Shown piece after piece: positions 53,707-62,266 of a stretch of DNA of 64,000 nucleotides. The position numbers and the translations under genes were made by a program. The notes below the pieces were generated by a model that worked only from the letters and a program-made list of their open reading frames with translations, did no database searches and was not told where the DNA came from. The first letter of the stretch is position 1; every line of letters begins with the position of its first letter. Origin of the DNA: Robiginitomaculum sp. (GTDB lineage: Bacteria; Pseudomonadota; Alphaproteobacteria; Caulobacterales; Maricaulaceae); assembly GCA_021776525.1 (NCBI GenBank), contig JAJFFT010000004.1:248001-312000 (forward strand), given 5' to 3'.

Positions 53707-56700
53707 ATGATCAGTTTAAGACAACTCGCGGGCGGCGTTGCCGCAGTCGCAATAGTGGCTTCGTTTGCCGGTCAGGCAGCAGCGCAACAAACAACATCAA
53801 ATCTTCGCGGCACAGTGACAAACTCCACTGGCGCTGGCGTATCAGGTGCTCAAGTCACAATTTTGCACGTTCCTTCCGGGTCGGTTCGTCAAATCTCGAC
53901 CGGTTCAGATGGCAGCTATACAGCTCGTGGTCTTCGCCCGGGTGGTCCTTACATACTGACGGTTGTTGCACCGGGTAACGCGGCTTATCGTGTCGAAGAC
54001 CTGTTTTTAAGCCTTGCAGACACCAAACGCCTGAATGTCTCGCTTGATGATGTTATTCGTGAAGACGCCATTGTGGTTACGGCCAGCTCAATCGTTACAG
54101 GCAATCTGACCATGGGTGCCGGTTCCCGGTTTGGTCTGGACACCATTCAGGGTGTGCCAACCACCACGCGGGACTTTAAAGATGTTCTGAAGCTTGACCC
54201 TTCTGTGTATCTTGATCCAACCAACCAGAATGCCATTTCCATCTCTGGCGGTAACAATCGCATGCTCTCCATCACTGTTGATGGTGTGCAACAGAACGAT
54301 AAATTTGGTCTGAACGGTTCAGGTTTCCCAACTTTGCGTTCGCCGATTTCCATTGATGCCATTGCCGCCATCAACGTGGAAAAAACGCCTTTTAACGTTG
54401 AGTTTTCTGGTTTTGAAGCTGGTTCAGTCAACGTTGTAACCAAATCTGGTACAAACGATTTTCATGGTTCTGCCTTTGGTTACCGTCGCAACAGCAGCTT
54501 CACCGGTGGTGGTCTGAATGTTGACGAATGGTCCTATGGCGGCACTTTGGGTGGCCCGATCATCAAAGACAAGCTGTTCTTCTTTGCCAGTTATGACCGT
54601 TTCGAAGCCACCAACATCTTTACACGTGGCCCGGCTGGGTCTGGTGCTGTTGATGAGGTTTCTGAAGTTACTTTGAACGACATTTCCGAAGTTCAGCGTA
54701 TTTCGCGTGATGTTTATGGTTTTGACCCACTTGGGTTTAATGCCAATAACCTCAAAGAAATCGATGAAAAGATGTTGTTCAAGCTGGACTGGAACATCAA
54801 CGAAAACCACCGGGCCAGCCTGACCCACCAACGGGCCAAGGGCAACCAATTGCGCCCGCAAAACAGCTTTGCCAACCGTATTGGCTTGTTGTCAAACTGG
54901 TACAACAACTCGCAAAAATTGCGCTCTACGTCCTTCCAGTTGTTCTCTGACTGGACAGACAAGTTGTCGACTGAAATCAAGGTGGCGTTCAAAAATTCAC
55001 CGACTGATCAGGCTCCTCTGGGCGGGCTCGACTTTGCCCAGTTCCGTATTGACACGCCAGGTGGTGGTCGCATTTACCTTGGTCCCGATGTGTTCCGTCA
55101 AGCCAATGACCTGGATAACGATACTTGGACCTATAAGTTCAATGCCGATTATTCTACGGGCAACCACCTGCTGACATTTGGTGCCGAGCGTGAAAAAACA
55201 GATATCCAAAACCTGTTTGTACCGTTTTCACGCGGTGATTATACGTTTAGCTCAATAGCCGATTTTGAAAATCAAGTTGGCAGCATTTTCTATATTAACG
55301 CTGTGTCCGGAAATCCATTGGATGCCGGTGCCGACTGGAGCTTCAGCATCAACTCGCTCTATATACAGGACGAGTGGGACGTCTCCGACCAGCTGACTTT
55401 GCTGTTTGGCGTACGTTATGAAGATTATGGTTCGACAGACAGTATCACCGAGAACCCCAATTTTGTTTCCCGTTTTGGTTTCTCCAATACGGCAACACTC
55501 AGCGGGCGCGACATTATTCTGCCGCGCGTAGGCTTTACCTGGACACCAGACGACACCACAAAAATCTTTGGTGGATTTGGTCTGTTCTCAGGCGGCGCAC
55601 CTTCCGTGTGGGTTTCCAACAACTACTCCAACGACGGTGTAACGCAGGATTCGATCTTCGTTTTCCGTCCGGCAGTTGTTGACGGGTTCAATATTCCAAT
55701 TGAAGCCAGCTCTGGCCTGGTTGCAGGTGACGGTAACGTCAATGCTCTGGACCCGAACTTCAATATCCCGTCAAACTGGAAGTTTACTCTGGGCATTGAA
55801 AAAGAAGCTGACGTTCCATTTGTTGGTGACTTCCTTGGTAGTGACTGGACGTTCAAAGCTGATGCGATCTACACATCTGTTAAAGATGCCAACTTCTGGC
55901 AGGACATTGCATGTTCTGTCACTGGTACCGTGTCTGATGGTCGCCCGCTGAACACCTGTGACCCGGATCGCTTTGACGTTCTGTTGACCAACACAAGTGT
56001 TGGTCATGGTACGGTGTTGTCATTCCTGGCGGCCAAATCGTTTACGGAAAACTTTGATTTCCGGACCACGTATTCGCATCAGAACATCAAAGATGCCAAC
56101 TCAGGTGTTTCCTCAACGGCTACATCAAACTTGGGTCGTAATGCTGCTTTTGATCGCAATACCCCGATCGCTTCTACGGCGAACTATGAACGCGAGCATC
56201 GCTTCACGTTTAACTTCGATTATCGCAAGAGCTTCTTTGGTGACAACCAGACACGCTTCACCTTGTTTGGTGAAACCAAATCTGGTCAGCCATTCAGTTA
56301 TACTTTCGATGATCGTACCAACCGCGGCAGCTTGAGCGAGTTTGGGTTTAACCGTGAATTTGCACGGCGCGATTCTCAACTGTTCTACGTGCCAACGGGC
56401 GCTGGCGATTCAAATGTTGATCTTTCCGGCATTTCCGATCTGAATGCGTTCTTCTCCTTCCTGGAAAGCTCAGGCCTGAACAAATACGCCGGTGAAATTG
56501 CACCACGTAATGCGTTCCGTACCAAATGGGTTGCGCGTTGGGATCTTGGTATCAAGCAGGAAATTCCGGGCATCTTCCCGGCTGCTGCCAAAGGCATCTT
56601 GTCAATGGATATCCGCAATATCGGTAACCTGATTGATGGTGGCTGGGGCAATCTGCAACAGATCAGTTTCCCATATGTAGAGCCGCTTGTCAGAGCTACA

Positions 56701-56817
56701 GTGGATGCAAACGGTCAACTGGCCTATAGCAATTTCAGTGCTGGTCCAAACCGGCTGACAACCTTCTCACAAGCGTCAAACTGGTCCGTTCAGTTTGGCT
56801 TGAAATACCAGTTCTAA
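53707..56817 (+). CDS. TonB-dependent receptor, Oar-like, with carboxypeptidase-regulatory-like domain
   Basis: A 1036-residue outer-membrane protein. The signal peptide ends near GQAAAQ. Residues 27-105 form a carboxypeptidase-regulatory-like beta domain (LRGTVTNSTGAGVSGAQVTI). The plug follows (TTTRDFKDVLKLDPSVYLDP, SISGGNNRMLSITVDGVQQN, VNVVTKSGTNDFHGSAFGYR), then a large barrel ending in WSVQFGLKYQF with terminal Phe. This is the Oar subgroup, common in marine proteobacteria and Bacteroidetes and linked to peptide or protein use. GAGGGG seven bases before the ATG at 53707 supports the start. A good terminator follows. Confidence 0.92.
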   Translation: MISLRQLAGGVAAVAIVASFAGQAAAQQTTSNLRGTVTNSTGAGVSGAQVTILHVPSGSVRQISTGSDGSYTARGLRPGGPYILTVVAPGNAAYRVEDLFLSLADTKRLNVSLDDVIREDAIVVTASSIVTGNLTMGAGSRFGLDTIQGVPTTTRDFKDVLKLDPSVYLDPTNQNAISISGGNNRMLSITVDGVQQNDKFGLNGSGFPTLRSPISIDAIAAINVEKTPFNVEFSGFEAGSVNVVTKSGTNDFHGSAFGYRRNSSFTGGGLNVDEWSYGGTLGGPIIKDKLFFFASYDRFEATNIFTRGPAGSGAVDEVSEVTLNDISEVQRISRDVYGFDPLGFNANNLKEIDEKMLFKLDWNINENHRASLTHQRAKGNQLRPQNSFANRIGLLSNWYNNSQKLRSTSFQLFSDWTDKLSTEIKVAFKNSPTDQAPLGGLDFAQFRIDTPGGGRIYLGPDVFRQANDLDNDTWTYKFNADYSTGNHLLTFGAEREKTDIQNLFVPFSRGDYTFSSIADFENQVGSIFYINAVSGNPLDAGADWSFSINSLYIQDEWDVSDQLTLLFGVRYEDYGSTDSITENPNFVSRFGFSNTATLSGRDIILPRVGFTWTPDDTTKIFGGFGLFSGGAPSVWVSNNYSNDGVTQDSIFVFRPAVVDGFNIPIEASSGLVAGDGNVNALDPNFNIPSNWKFTLGIEKEADVPFVGDFLGSDWTFKADAIYTSVKDANFWQDIACSVTGTVSDGRPLNTCDPDRFDVLLTNTSVGHGTVLSFLAAKSFTENFDFRTTYSHQNIKDANSGVSSTATSNLGRNAAFDRNTPIASTANYEREHRFTFNFDYRKSFFGDNQTRFTLFGETKSGQPFSYTFDDRTNRGSLSEFGFNREFARRDSQLFYVPTGAGDSNVDLSGISDLNAFFSFLESSGLNKYAGEIAPRNAFRTKWVARWDLGIKQEIPGIFPAAAKGILSMDIRNIGNLIDGGWGNLQQISFPYVEPLVRATVDANGQLAYSNFSAGPNRLTTFSQASNWSVQFGLKYQF

Positions 56818-56841
56818 TCTTATTAGACACGGTTAAAGATT

Positions 56842-56873
56842 ACGGGGTGGCCCTTGGCCGCCCCGTTTTTTTT
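56842..56873 (+). terminator. Rho-independent terminator of the TonB receptor gene
   Basis: ACGGGG-T-GGCC-CTT-GGCC-G-CCCCGT gives a GC-rich stem followed by eight T. It begins 25 bases after the stop codon. Confidence 0.92.
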
Positions 56874-57062
56874 GCGCATTTCTTTATGATGTCCAATTTC
56901 TGATAATAAATCCTCATCCAGCTACACATAAGGCCTTGCTCTTGGCGAAACCTGCGTCAAAATCCTCTCCCGAGTCGCAGACGGTTATGATGCACGTAAA
57001 AGGCCGCCGTCATTGCTCCTAGGGCGCTTCTGGCGCTGGAGAATATGATGGGGAGGCTAGGG

Positions 57063-57887
57063 ATGGCCAGGACTGCAAAACACAAACTTCCAGATGAGAA
57101 TGCGCCGGCATTAACGGCGCAAAATACCAACGTATCATTTGGTGCATTCAAGGCGCTGGATGGTGTCGATCTGAAAGTCGAACGCGGCGAAATGGTTGCT
57201 CTGATCGGGGCATCAGGTTCCGGTAAATCAACTTTGCTGCGGACCATTGATGGTTTGCAACAGGCGGATCCCGGCTCTGGGCGCCTGGAAGTTTTTGGAC
57301 GTAAATTGCAACGTGACGGGCGGCTGGCCAAGGGGCTGCGCTACCGGCGTCGTGATATCGGGTTTATTTTTCAATCCTTCAATCTGGTCGGGCGGCTTAA
57401 TCTGTTCACCAATGTGTTGATTGGCTGTCTGGGCCGCATCCCCACCTGGCGCGGTATCTTTGGTGCTTTCCCGGACGAAGACAAAGTGCGCGCCATGGCG
57501 GCACTGGAACGTGTCGGCGTTGCCGAGTTTGCCGGGCGACGCACGTCAAAACTCTCCGGCGGCCAAAAACAACGCGCAGCAATTGCCCGCGCGCTGGTGC
57601 AACGGGCCCGCATGGTGTTGGCCGACGAGCCGATTGCCTCGCTGGACCCGGTATCGGCCCGCAAGGTAATGGAACTTCTTCAGGAATTGAATGACCGCGA
57701 CGGGCTGACCGTGGTGGTCTCTTTGCATCAGGTGGATTACGCCATGCGCTATTGCCAGAGGGTTGTGGCGCTCAAAGCCGGCAAGATTATTTTTGACGGT
57801 CCGGCCAAAGGTTTGGACCGCAAAACCCTGATCAAGATTTATGGTGAAGAGTATGAGGACGCCTTCTGGACGGCGGAGGCGGTATAA
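57063..57887 (+). CDS. phnC: Phosphonate/phosphate-type ABC transporter ATP-binding protein PhnC
   Basis: A 274-residue ABC ATPase. It has Walker A ALIGASGSGKSTLLRTIDGL, the Q-loop IGFIFQSFNLVGRLNLFTNV, signature SKLSGGQKQRAAIARALVQR, Walker B MVLADEPIASLDPVSA and the H-loop VVSLHQVDYAMRYC. VLIGCLGRIPTWRGIFGAFP is a PhnC-specific stretch. The ATG at 57063 has GGAGG at good spacing. The stop overlaps the next start by one base (TAATG). Substrate may be phosphonate, phosphite or phosphate; no C-P lyase genes are in the window. Confidence 0.92.
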   Translation: MARTAKHKLPDENAPALTAQNTNVSFGAFKALDGVDLKVERGEMVALIGASGSGKSTLLRTIDGLQQADPGSGRLEVFGRKLQRDGRLAKGLRYRRRDIGFIFQSFNLVGRLNLFTNVLIGCLGRIPTWRGIFGAFPDEDKVRAMAALERVGVAEFAGRRTSKLSGGQKQRAAIARALVQRARMVLADEPIASLDPVSARKVMELLQELNDRDGLTVVVSLHQVDYAMRYCQRVVALKAGKIIFDGPAKGLDRKTLIKIYGEEYEDAFWTAEAV

Positions 57888-59824
57888 TGAAAAATCGAAT
57901 TCTTCTGCTTTTAGCAACACTCATTTTAACCCTTGGGGTGTTCAACACGCCATCGGTCATGGCCCAAGTGGATAATGACGAGCCTTTGCCTGAACTGAAT
58001 TTTGGTGTCCTGACGACCGAAGCCAGCGATAATTTATCGGTATTGTGGACGCCGTTTTTGGAAGACATGGGCAAAATGACCGGCATGAAGGTCAACGCCT
58101 TCTTTTCTGCCGATTATTCGGGCCTGATCGAGGCCATGCGCTTTGAACGTATTGAGGCATCATGGTTTTCTAATAAATCAGGCCTGGAGGCTGTGCGCCG
58201 CTCTAATGGTGAAGTGTTTGCCAAGGCCACCTATCCCGATGGTGCACCGGGATATTACTCGGTTCTGCTGGTTCCGGCTGATAGCCCCTATAAAACTCTG
58301 GATGACATTCTGGTTTGTGACCAGACCATCAATTTTGGCATGGGGGATCCTAATTCAACCTCTGGGTCGTTAATGCCGATGGCTTATGTGTTTGCACCGC
58401 GCGGGATTGTGCCCAATGAGTGCTTCAAGAACGTCACCAATGCCACCCACGAAGCCAATGGCTATGCAGTGGCCAACAAACTGGTTGATGTGGCCACAAA
58501 TAACACCACCAATCTTAAACGTCTGGGCCGTACCCAACCTGAAATTCTGGCTCGTATGCGGGTGTTATGGCAATCGCCATTGATCCAAACGGACCCGATT
58601 ATCTGGCGTCGGGATCTATCGCCCGAAGTGAAACAAAAGCTTCTGTATTTCTTTATGACCTATGGGCGCCGCGCCGACAGTCCGGAAGAATTGCAGCGCC
58701 AGCGCAAAATCTTGGCCGAGCTGGATTTCGGGATGTTTTTACCGGCTTCAGATGCACATCTTGACCCGATCATTCGTTTGGAAATCGTTCGCGATATGGC
58801 GACGACACGCAATGATTATTCCCTCAGCGATGAAGAACGGGCTGCCAAACTGGCGGAGTTGCAAACGCGACTTAATGAGGTCGGTGCCGGCGAAGGCGAA
58901 GTTGTTGAGGCGGTCGGTATTGTTGCCAATAACAACCGCAGCTCGCGCAGCAAAGCAAAGGCCCTGCCGTGGAAACGGGTCGGCTTTACGCTCAGCATTG
59001 GCCTGATCGCCTTTGGTTTATTCTTCTGGAGTTCCGCCACCCGTGGTGCGGGGCCGGTCAAGCCGGTTCGCGAGCGCCTGTTTGATTCCGCGGTCTGGTC
59101 AATCTTTCTGGCCTTGTTGATCTGGGCCTATGTGGCCGCCGAAATTTATAAAACCCCCGATCTGGTCAACAATGCTGACAAGATGGGCGAGTATGCGGCC
59201 GGCTTCTTGAAACTCGACTGGAAAGAAGGCTGGCTTTATCTGCAACAAATGTCAGTGACCATCCAGATCGCACTCTGGGGGACATTCCTTTCGATCTTGT
59301 TCGCCATTCCTTTTGGTCTGCTTTCATCGCGTAATGTTGCACCTGCGCCCGTGGTATTCTTTGTCCGCCGGCTTATGGATGCATTTCGCTCGATCAATGA
59401 ACTTGTCGTCGGGACCATGTTTGTGGTGACCGTGGGTCTTGGCCCGTTTGCCGGTGTTATGGCGCTGGCGGTGCATACCACCGGTGTGTTGGCCAAACTA
59501 TTCTCCGAGGCCGTTGAGGCCATGGACCCTGGCCCGGTAGAGGGTGTGCGGGCCACTGGCGGGCGTCCCATACACGAGGTTATTTGGGGTGTTATTCCCC
59601 AGGTGGCGCCGCTCTGGACATCCTATGCGCTATATCGATTTGAAACCAACACCCGTTCGGCGACCATATTGGGATTGATCGGTGCAGGCGGTATCGGCCA
59701 GTTATTGTTCGAACAAATCCGGTCTTTCCAGTATGGGAAAACTGCGGCTATTTTGCTGATCATTATTATTGCCGTGACCATGGTTGATATGCTCAGCCAG
59801 ATTTTGCGCAAACGCTTGATGTAA
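57887..59824 (+). CDS. Fused PhnD-PhnE: substrate-binding protein plus ABC permease
   Basis: A 645-residue fusion. A signal peptide (about residues 1-26) precedes a PhnD-like binding domain, about 30-330 (LNFGVLTTEASDNL, NAFFSADYSGLIEAMRFERI, INFGMGDPNSTSGSLMPMAY). A membrane helix near residue 365 (FTLSIGLIAFGLFFWSSA) leads to a PhnE-type permease with MSVTIQIALWGTFLSILFAI, MDAFRSINELVVGTMFVVTV and the EAA loop EGVRATGGRPIHEVIWGVIP. Normally these are two proteins, PhnD free in the periplasm and PhnE in the membrane. The frame is continuous, so this looks like a real fusion. It forms an importer with PhnC. Confidence 0.88.
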   Translation: MKNRILLLLATLILTLGVFNTPSVMAQVDNDEPLPELNFGVLTTEASDNLSVLWTPFLEDMGKMTGMKVNAFFSADYSGLIEAMRFERIEASWFSNKSGLEAVRRSNGEVFAKATYPDGAPGYYSVLLVPADSPYKTLDDILVCDQTINFGMGDPNSTSGSLMPMAYVFAPRGIVPNECFKNVTNATHEANGYAVANKLVDVATNNTTNLKRLGRTQPEILARMRVLWQSPLIQTDPIIWRRDLSPEVKQKLLYFFMTYGRRADSPEELQRQRKILAELDFGMFLPASDAHLDPIIRLEIVRDMATTRNDYSLSDEERAAKLAELQTRLNEVGAGEGEVVEAVGIVANNNRSSRSKAKALPWKRVGFTLSIGLIAFGLFFWSSATRGAGPVKPVRERLFDSAVWSIFLALLIWAYVAAEIYKTPDLVNNADKMGEYAAGFLKLDWKEGWLYLQQMSVTIQIALWGTFLSILFAIPFGLLSSRNVAPAPVVFFVRRLMDAFRSINELVVGTMFVVTVGLGPFAGVMALAVHTTGVLAKLFSEAVEAMDPGPVEGVRATGGRPIHEVIWGVIPQVAPLWTSYALYRFETNTRSATILGLIGAGGIGQLLFEQIRSFQYGKTAAILLIIIIAVTMVDMLSQILRKRLM

Positions 59825-59857
59825 GCTTGGGGCCTCGCATTTTCTGAATTTTTCACG

Positions 59858-59875
59858 CTGTCACGGGCGTGTCAC
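59858..59875 (+). promoter_or_regulatory. Pho box upstream of the phosphate porin
   Basis: CTGTCAC-GGGC-GTGTCAC is a direct repeat of seven bases with a four-base spacer, matching the PhoB binding site. It is 67 bases before the porin start codon, in the proper place for a PhoB-activated promoter. Confidence 0.72.
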
Positions 59876-59883
59876 ATTCCTTT

Positions 59884-59933
59884 CCTAGAGAAGCGCTGTC
59901 GAATGCAATTGTATGCGTTCAGCATTCTCTAGG
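59884..59933 (+). promoter_or_regulatory. Inverted repeat overlapping the porin ribosome-binding site
   Basis: CCTAGAGAA (59884-59892) and TTCTCTAGG (59925-59933) are perfect nine-base arms; GAATGC/GCATTC is a second, overlapping inverted pair. The right arm covers the start of AGGAGG, the ribosome-binding site of the porin gene. The left arm may overlap the -10 region, so it could act in DNA or in RNA. Confidence 0.45.
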
Positions 59934-59942
59934 AGGGGATAA

Positions 59943-61082
59943 ATGAGAAAAACTTCTCTTATGGCACTGGCCGTGACGTTGGCCGCACCAGGTGCCGCAT
60001 TAGCCGATAGTGAATTTTCCATTGCGCCGCGTGGTCGGGTTTTGTTGGACTTCTCAGATATCGATTATGATCTTGCGGGGCTGAAAACCTCAAATTCAGA
60101 TACAGAATTTCGTACGGCCCGGCTCGGCATTTTTGGCAAAATGGGCAGCCGGATTAAATACGTCGCCGAATTTGACTTTGTGAATGGCGGCGATATCGCC
60201 TTTCACGACCCCAAAGCCAAGGATGTTAAATTGTCGTTCAAGGTGAACAGCAATACATCATTGACGATTGGCAATCAGAAAACGCCCAACTCATTGGAGG
60301 AGCAAACTTCTGGCCGCTTTACCACATTTTTGGAACGGGGCAGCGTCACCGACGCGTTTCGGCTGTCGCGCCGTTTTGGTGCCGTGCTGTCAACACATGG
60401 TGATCGTTATTCATTGTCCGCCGGTGTGTTTGGCAATGATTTGAACGCTGTGCTTTACAGCCATGAAGGTTTACTCTCAAACGAGCATTCCTATGCGGCA
60501 CGAGGCACTTTCACGCCGATCAATGATGATAACCACACTGTGCATTTGGGCGGCAGCATACGGCGCTTTACAGGCAATGCGGGGGATCAAATCCGGGTGC
60601 GCGCCCGCCCACGTATTCACTTATCCCAACGTCTGGTTGACGCCAATAATCAGGGTAAAAATTCGACCGTCTATGGACTCGAGGCGGCCTATGTTTCTGG
60701 CCCGTTTCATGTCGAGGGCGAATGGATGCGCGAAGATGCTCTCAATGCATCCGATGGTTTTTTTGTTCAAGCCGGCTGGTTCCTGACGGGCGAAAAACGG
60801 ACCTATAGCGTCAAGAAAGGCGCCTTTGGCCGGATCAAGCCCACCCGCGCGGTTGGAGAAGGCGGTGCCGGAGCTTTTGAAATTGCGGCACGTTTTGACA
60901 CATTGGATTTAACCTCTGCCAATGCGGGTAAAATGAATACATGGGCGGCTGGTCTGAACTGGTATCCGCAAAGCCATGTCCGGGTCATGCTTAATGCCAT
61001 TCACGCGACCGCACGCGGCGCGGCTAAATTTGGCGTTGGAAATACGGACGGCATGCAAATGCGTCTGCAATACGACTGGTAA
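59943..61082 (+). CDS. Phosphate-selective porin, OprO/OprP-like
   Basis: A 379-residue outer-membrane porin. The signal peptide ends near AALA. FRTARLGIFGKMGSRIKYVA, the EFDFVNGGDIAFHDPKAKDV segment, LTIGNQKTPNSLEEQTSG and FLERGSVTDAF are typical of the OprO/P family, and the C-terminus QMRLQYDW ends in an aromatic residue as barrels do. OprP-type channels select phosphate or polyphosphate. A Pho box and perfect AGGAGG precede it, which fits induction under phosphate limitation. pstS follows within 44 bases. Confidence 0.92.
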   Translation: MRKTSLMALAVTLAAPGAALADSEFSIAPRGRVLLDFSDIDYDLAGLKTSNSDTEFRTARLGIFGKMGSRIKYVAEFDFVNGGDIAFHDPKAKDVKLSFKVNSNTSLTIGNQKTPNSLEEQTSGRFTTFLERGSVTDAFRLSRRFGAVLSTHGDRYSLSAGVFGNDLNAVLYSHEGLLSNEHSYAARGTFTPINDDNHTVHLGGSIRRFTGNAGDQIRVRARPRIHLSQRLVDANNQGKNSTVYGLEAAYVSGPFHVEGEWMREDALNASDGFFVQAGWFLTGEKRTYSVKKGAFGRIKPTRAVGEGGAGAFEIAARFDTLDLTSANAGKMNTWAAGLNWYPQSHVRVMLNAIHATARGAAKFGVGNTDGMQMRLQYDW

Positions 61083-61126
61083 GGCGCGTGTTCGCGGCCT
61101 TACAAAAAAAAACAAGGAATGAAACC

Positions 61127-62260
61127 ATGAAAACCACACAATTAATGATCGCGGGCCTGTTGGCCGGGGTTTGCAGTTTTGCCGCACCGGCGCTATCTCG
61201 CGATACGCTGCACATTGTTGGCTCATCTACCGTCTATCCGTTCTCGACGGCGGTAGCGGAAAACTTTGGCGCGCAAACTGATTTTCCAACCCCGATCGTC
61301 GAATCTACCGGTTCCGGTGGCGGTATGAAGCTGTTTTGTGCCGGCGTTGGCGAAGGTACGCCAGACATCACCAATGCCTCACGGCGGATGAAGGCCAATG
61401 AATGGACATTGTGCCATCAAAATGGTGTTACGGATATTGTCGAGGTCAAAATCGGCTTTGATGGGATTGTTTTTGCCAATGCCACCGACGCCCCGACATT
61501 TGACCTGACTTTGAAACAGGTGTTTCTGGCCTTTGCCGCGCAAGTGCCCGTTGCGGACGATAATTGCGTTCTCAAAGACAACCCCTACACTAAATGGTCA
61601 CAAATTGATCCGTCTTTGCCTGATACAAAAATCGAAGCCTATGGCCCGCCGCCAACATCGGGTACCCGTGATGCATTTGTTGAAATCGCCATGGAAAAAG
61701 GGGCCAAGCAGATATCTTGCCTAAAGGCACTTCGTTCTGCCAAACCGGGCGATGAGGCCTATCAGAGCATAACCCCCGTTTTGCCCGAAGGTATGGGAGC
61801 TTCCGCTGATGGAACTGCTTTGGCGGGTAAAAAAATATTCAAATACATTGCCCATCGTCTGCGTGAAGATGGGGCCTGGATTGATGCTGGTGAAAATGAC
61901 AACGCCATTGTGCAAACTCTTGAAAAAACACCCGCGGCACTCGGTATTTTCGGGTTTTCTTTTCTGGACCAAAATGGTGACCAGATCAAAGGCGCCCATA
62001 TTGATGGTGATGAACCCAGTTTTGAAAACATTGCCAGCGGTGCCTATCCTGTGTCCCGCGATCTGTTCTTCTATGTGAAGAAACAACACACATCACTGGT
62101 CCCTGGCATTGCCGCTTTTGTGGCTGAATTTACCAATGATGATACCTGGGGTGAGTTTGGTTATCTGGGCGATAAAGGTCTGATCCCACTGCCCGAAGAA
62201 GATCGGGTCCGCCTTGGTGAAAGCGCCCGCGCTCTTGCCATTATGACACAAAGCCCCTGA
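61127..62260 (+). CDS. pstS: Phosphate ABC transporter substrate-binding protein PstS
   Basis: A 377-residue periplasmic binding protein. The signal peptide ends near APALSR. The phosphate-binding elements are HIVGSSTVYPFSTAVAENFG and ESTGSGGGMKLFCAGVGEGT, then PDITNASRRMK and a GTRDAFVEIA segment with the conserved Thr-Arg-Asp. This is the larger alphaproteobacterial PstS. The ATG at 61127 has AAGGA upstream. No pstCAB follows; the next gene is convergent six bases away, so the permease must be elsewhere. Co-expression with the porin under PhoB is likely. Confidence 0.93.
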   Translation: MKTTQLMIAGLLAGVCSFAAPALSRDTLHIVGSSTVYPFSTAVAENFGAQTDFPTPIVESTGSGGGMKLFCAGVGEGTPDITNASRRMKANEWTLCHQNGVTDIVEVKIGFDGIVFANATDAPTFDLTLKQVFLAFAAQVPVADDNCVLKDNPYTKWSQIDPSLPDTKIEAYGPPPTSGTRDAFVEIAMEKGAKQISCLKALRSAKPGDEAYQSITPVLPEGMGASADGTALAGKKIFKYIAHRLREDGAWIDAGENDNAIVQTLEKTPAALGIFGFSFLDQNGDQIKGAHIDGDEPSFENIASGAYPVSRDLFFYVKKQHTSLVPGIAAFVAEFTNDDTWGEFGYLGDKGLIPLPEEDRVRLGESARALAIMTQSP

Positions 62261-62266
62261 TCGAGT

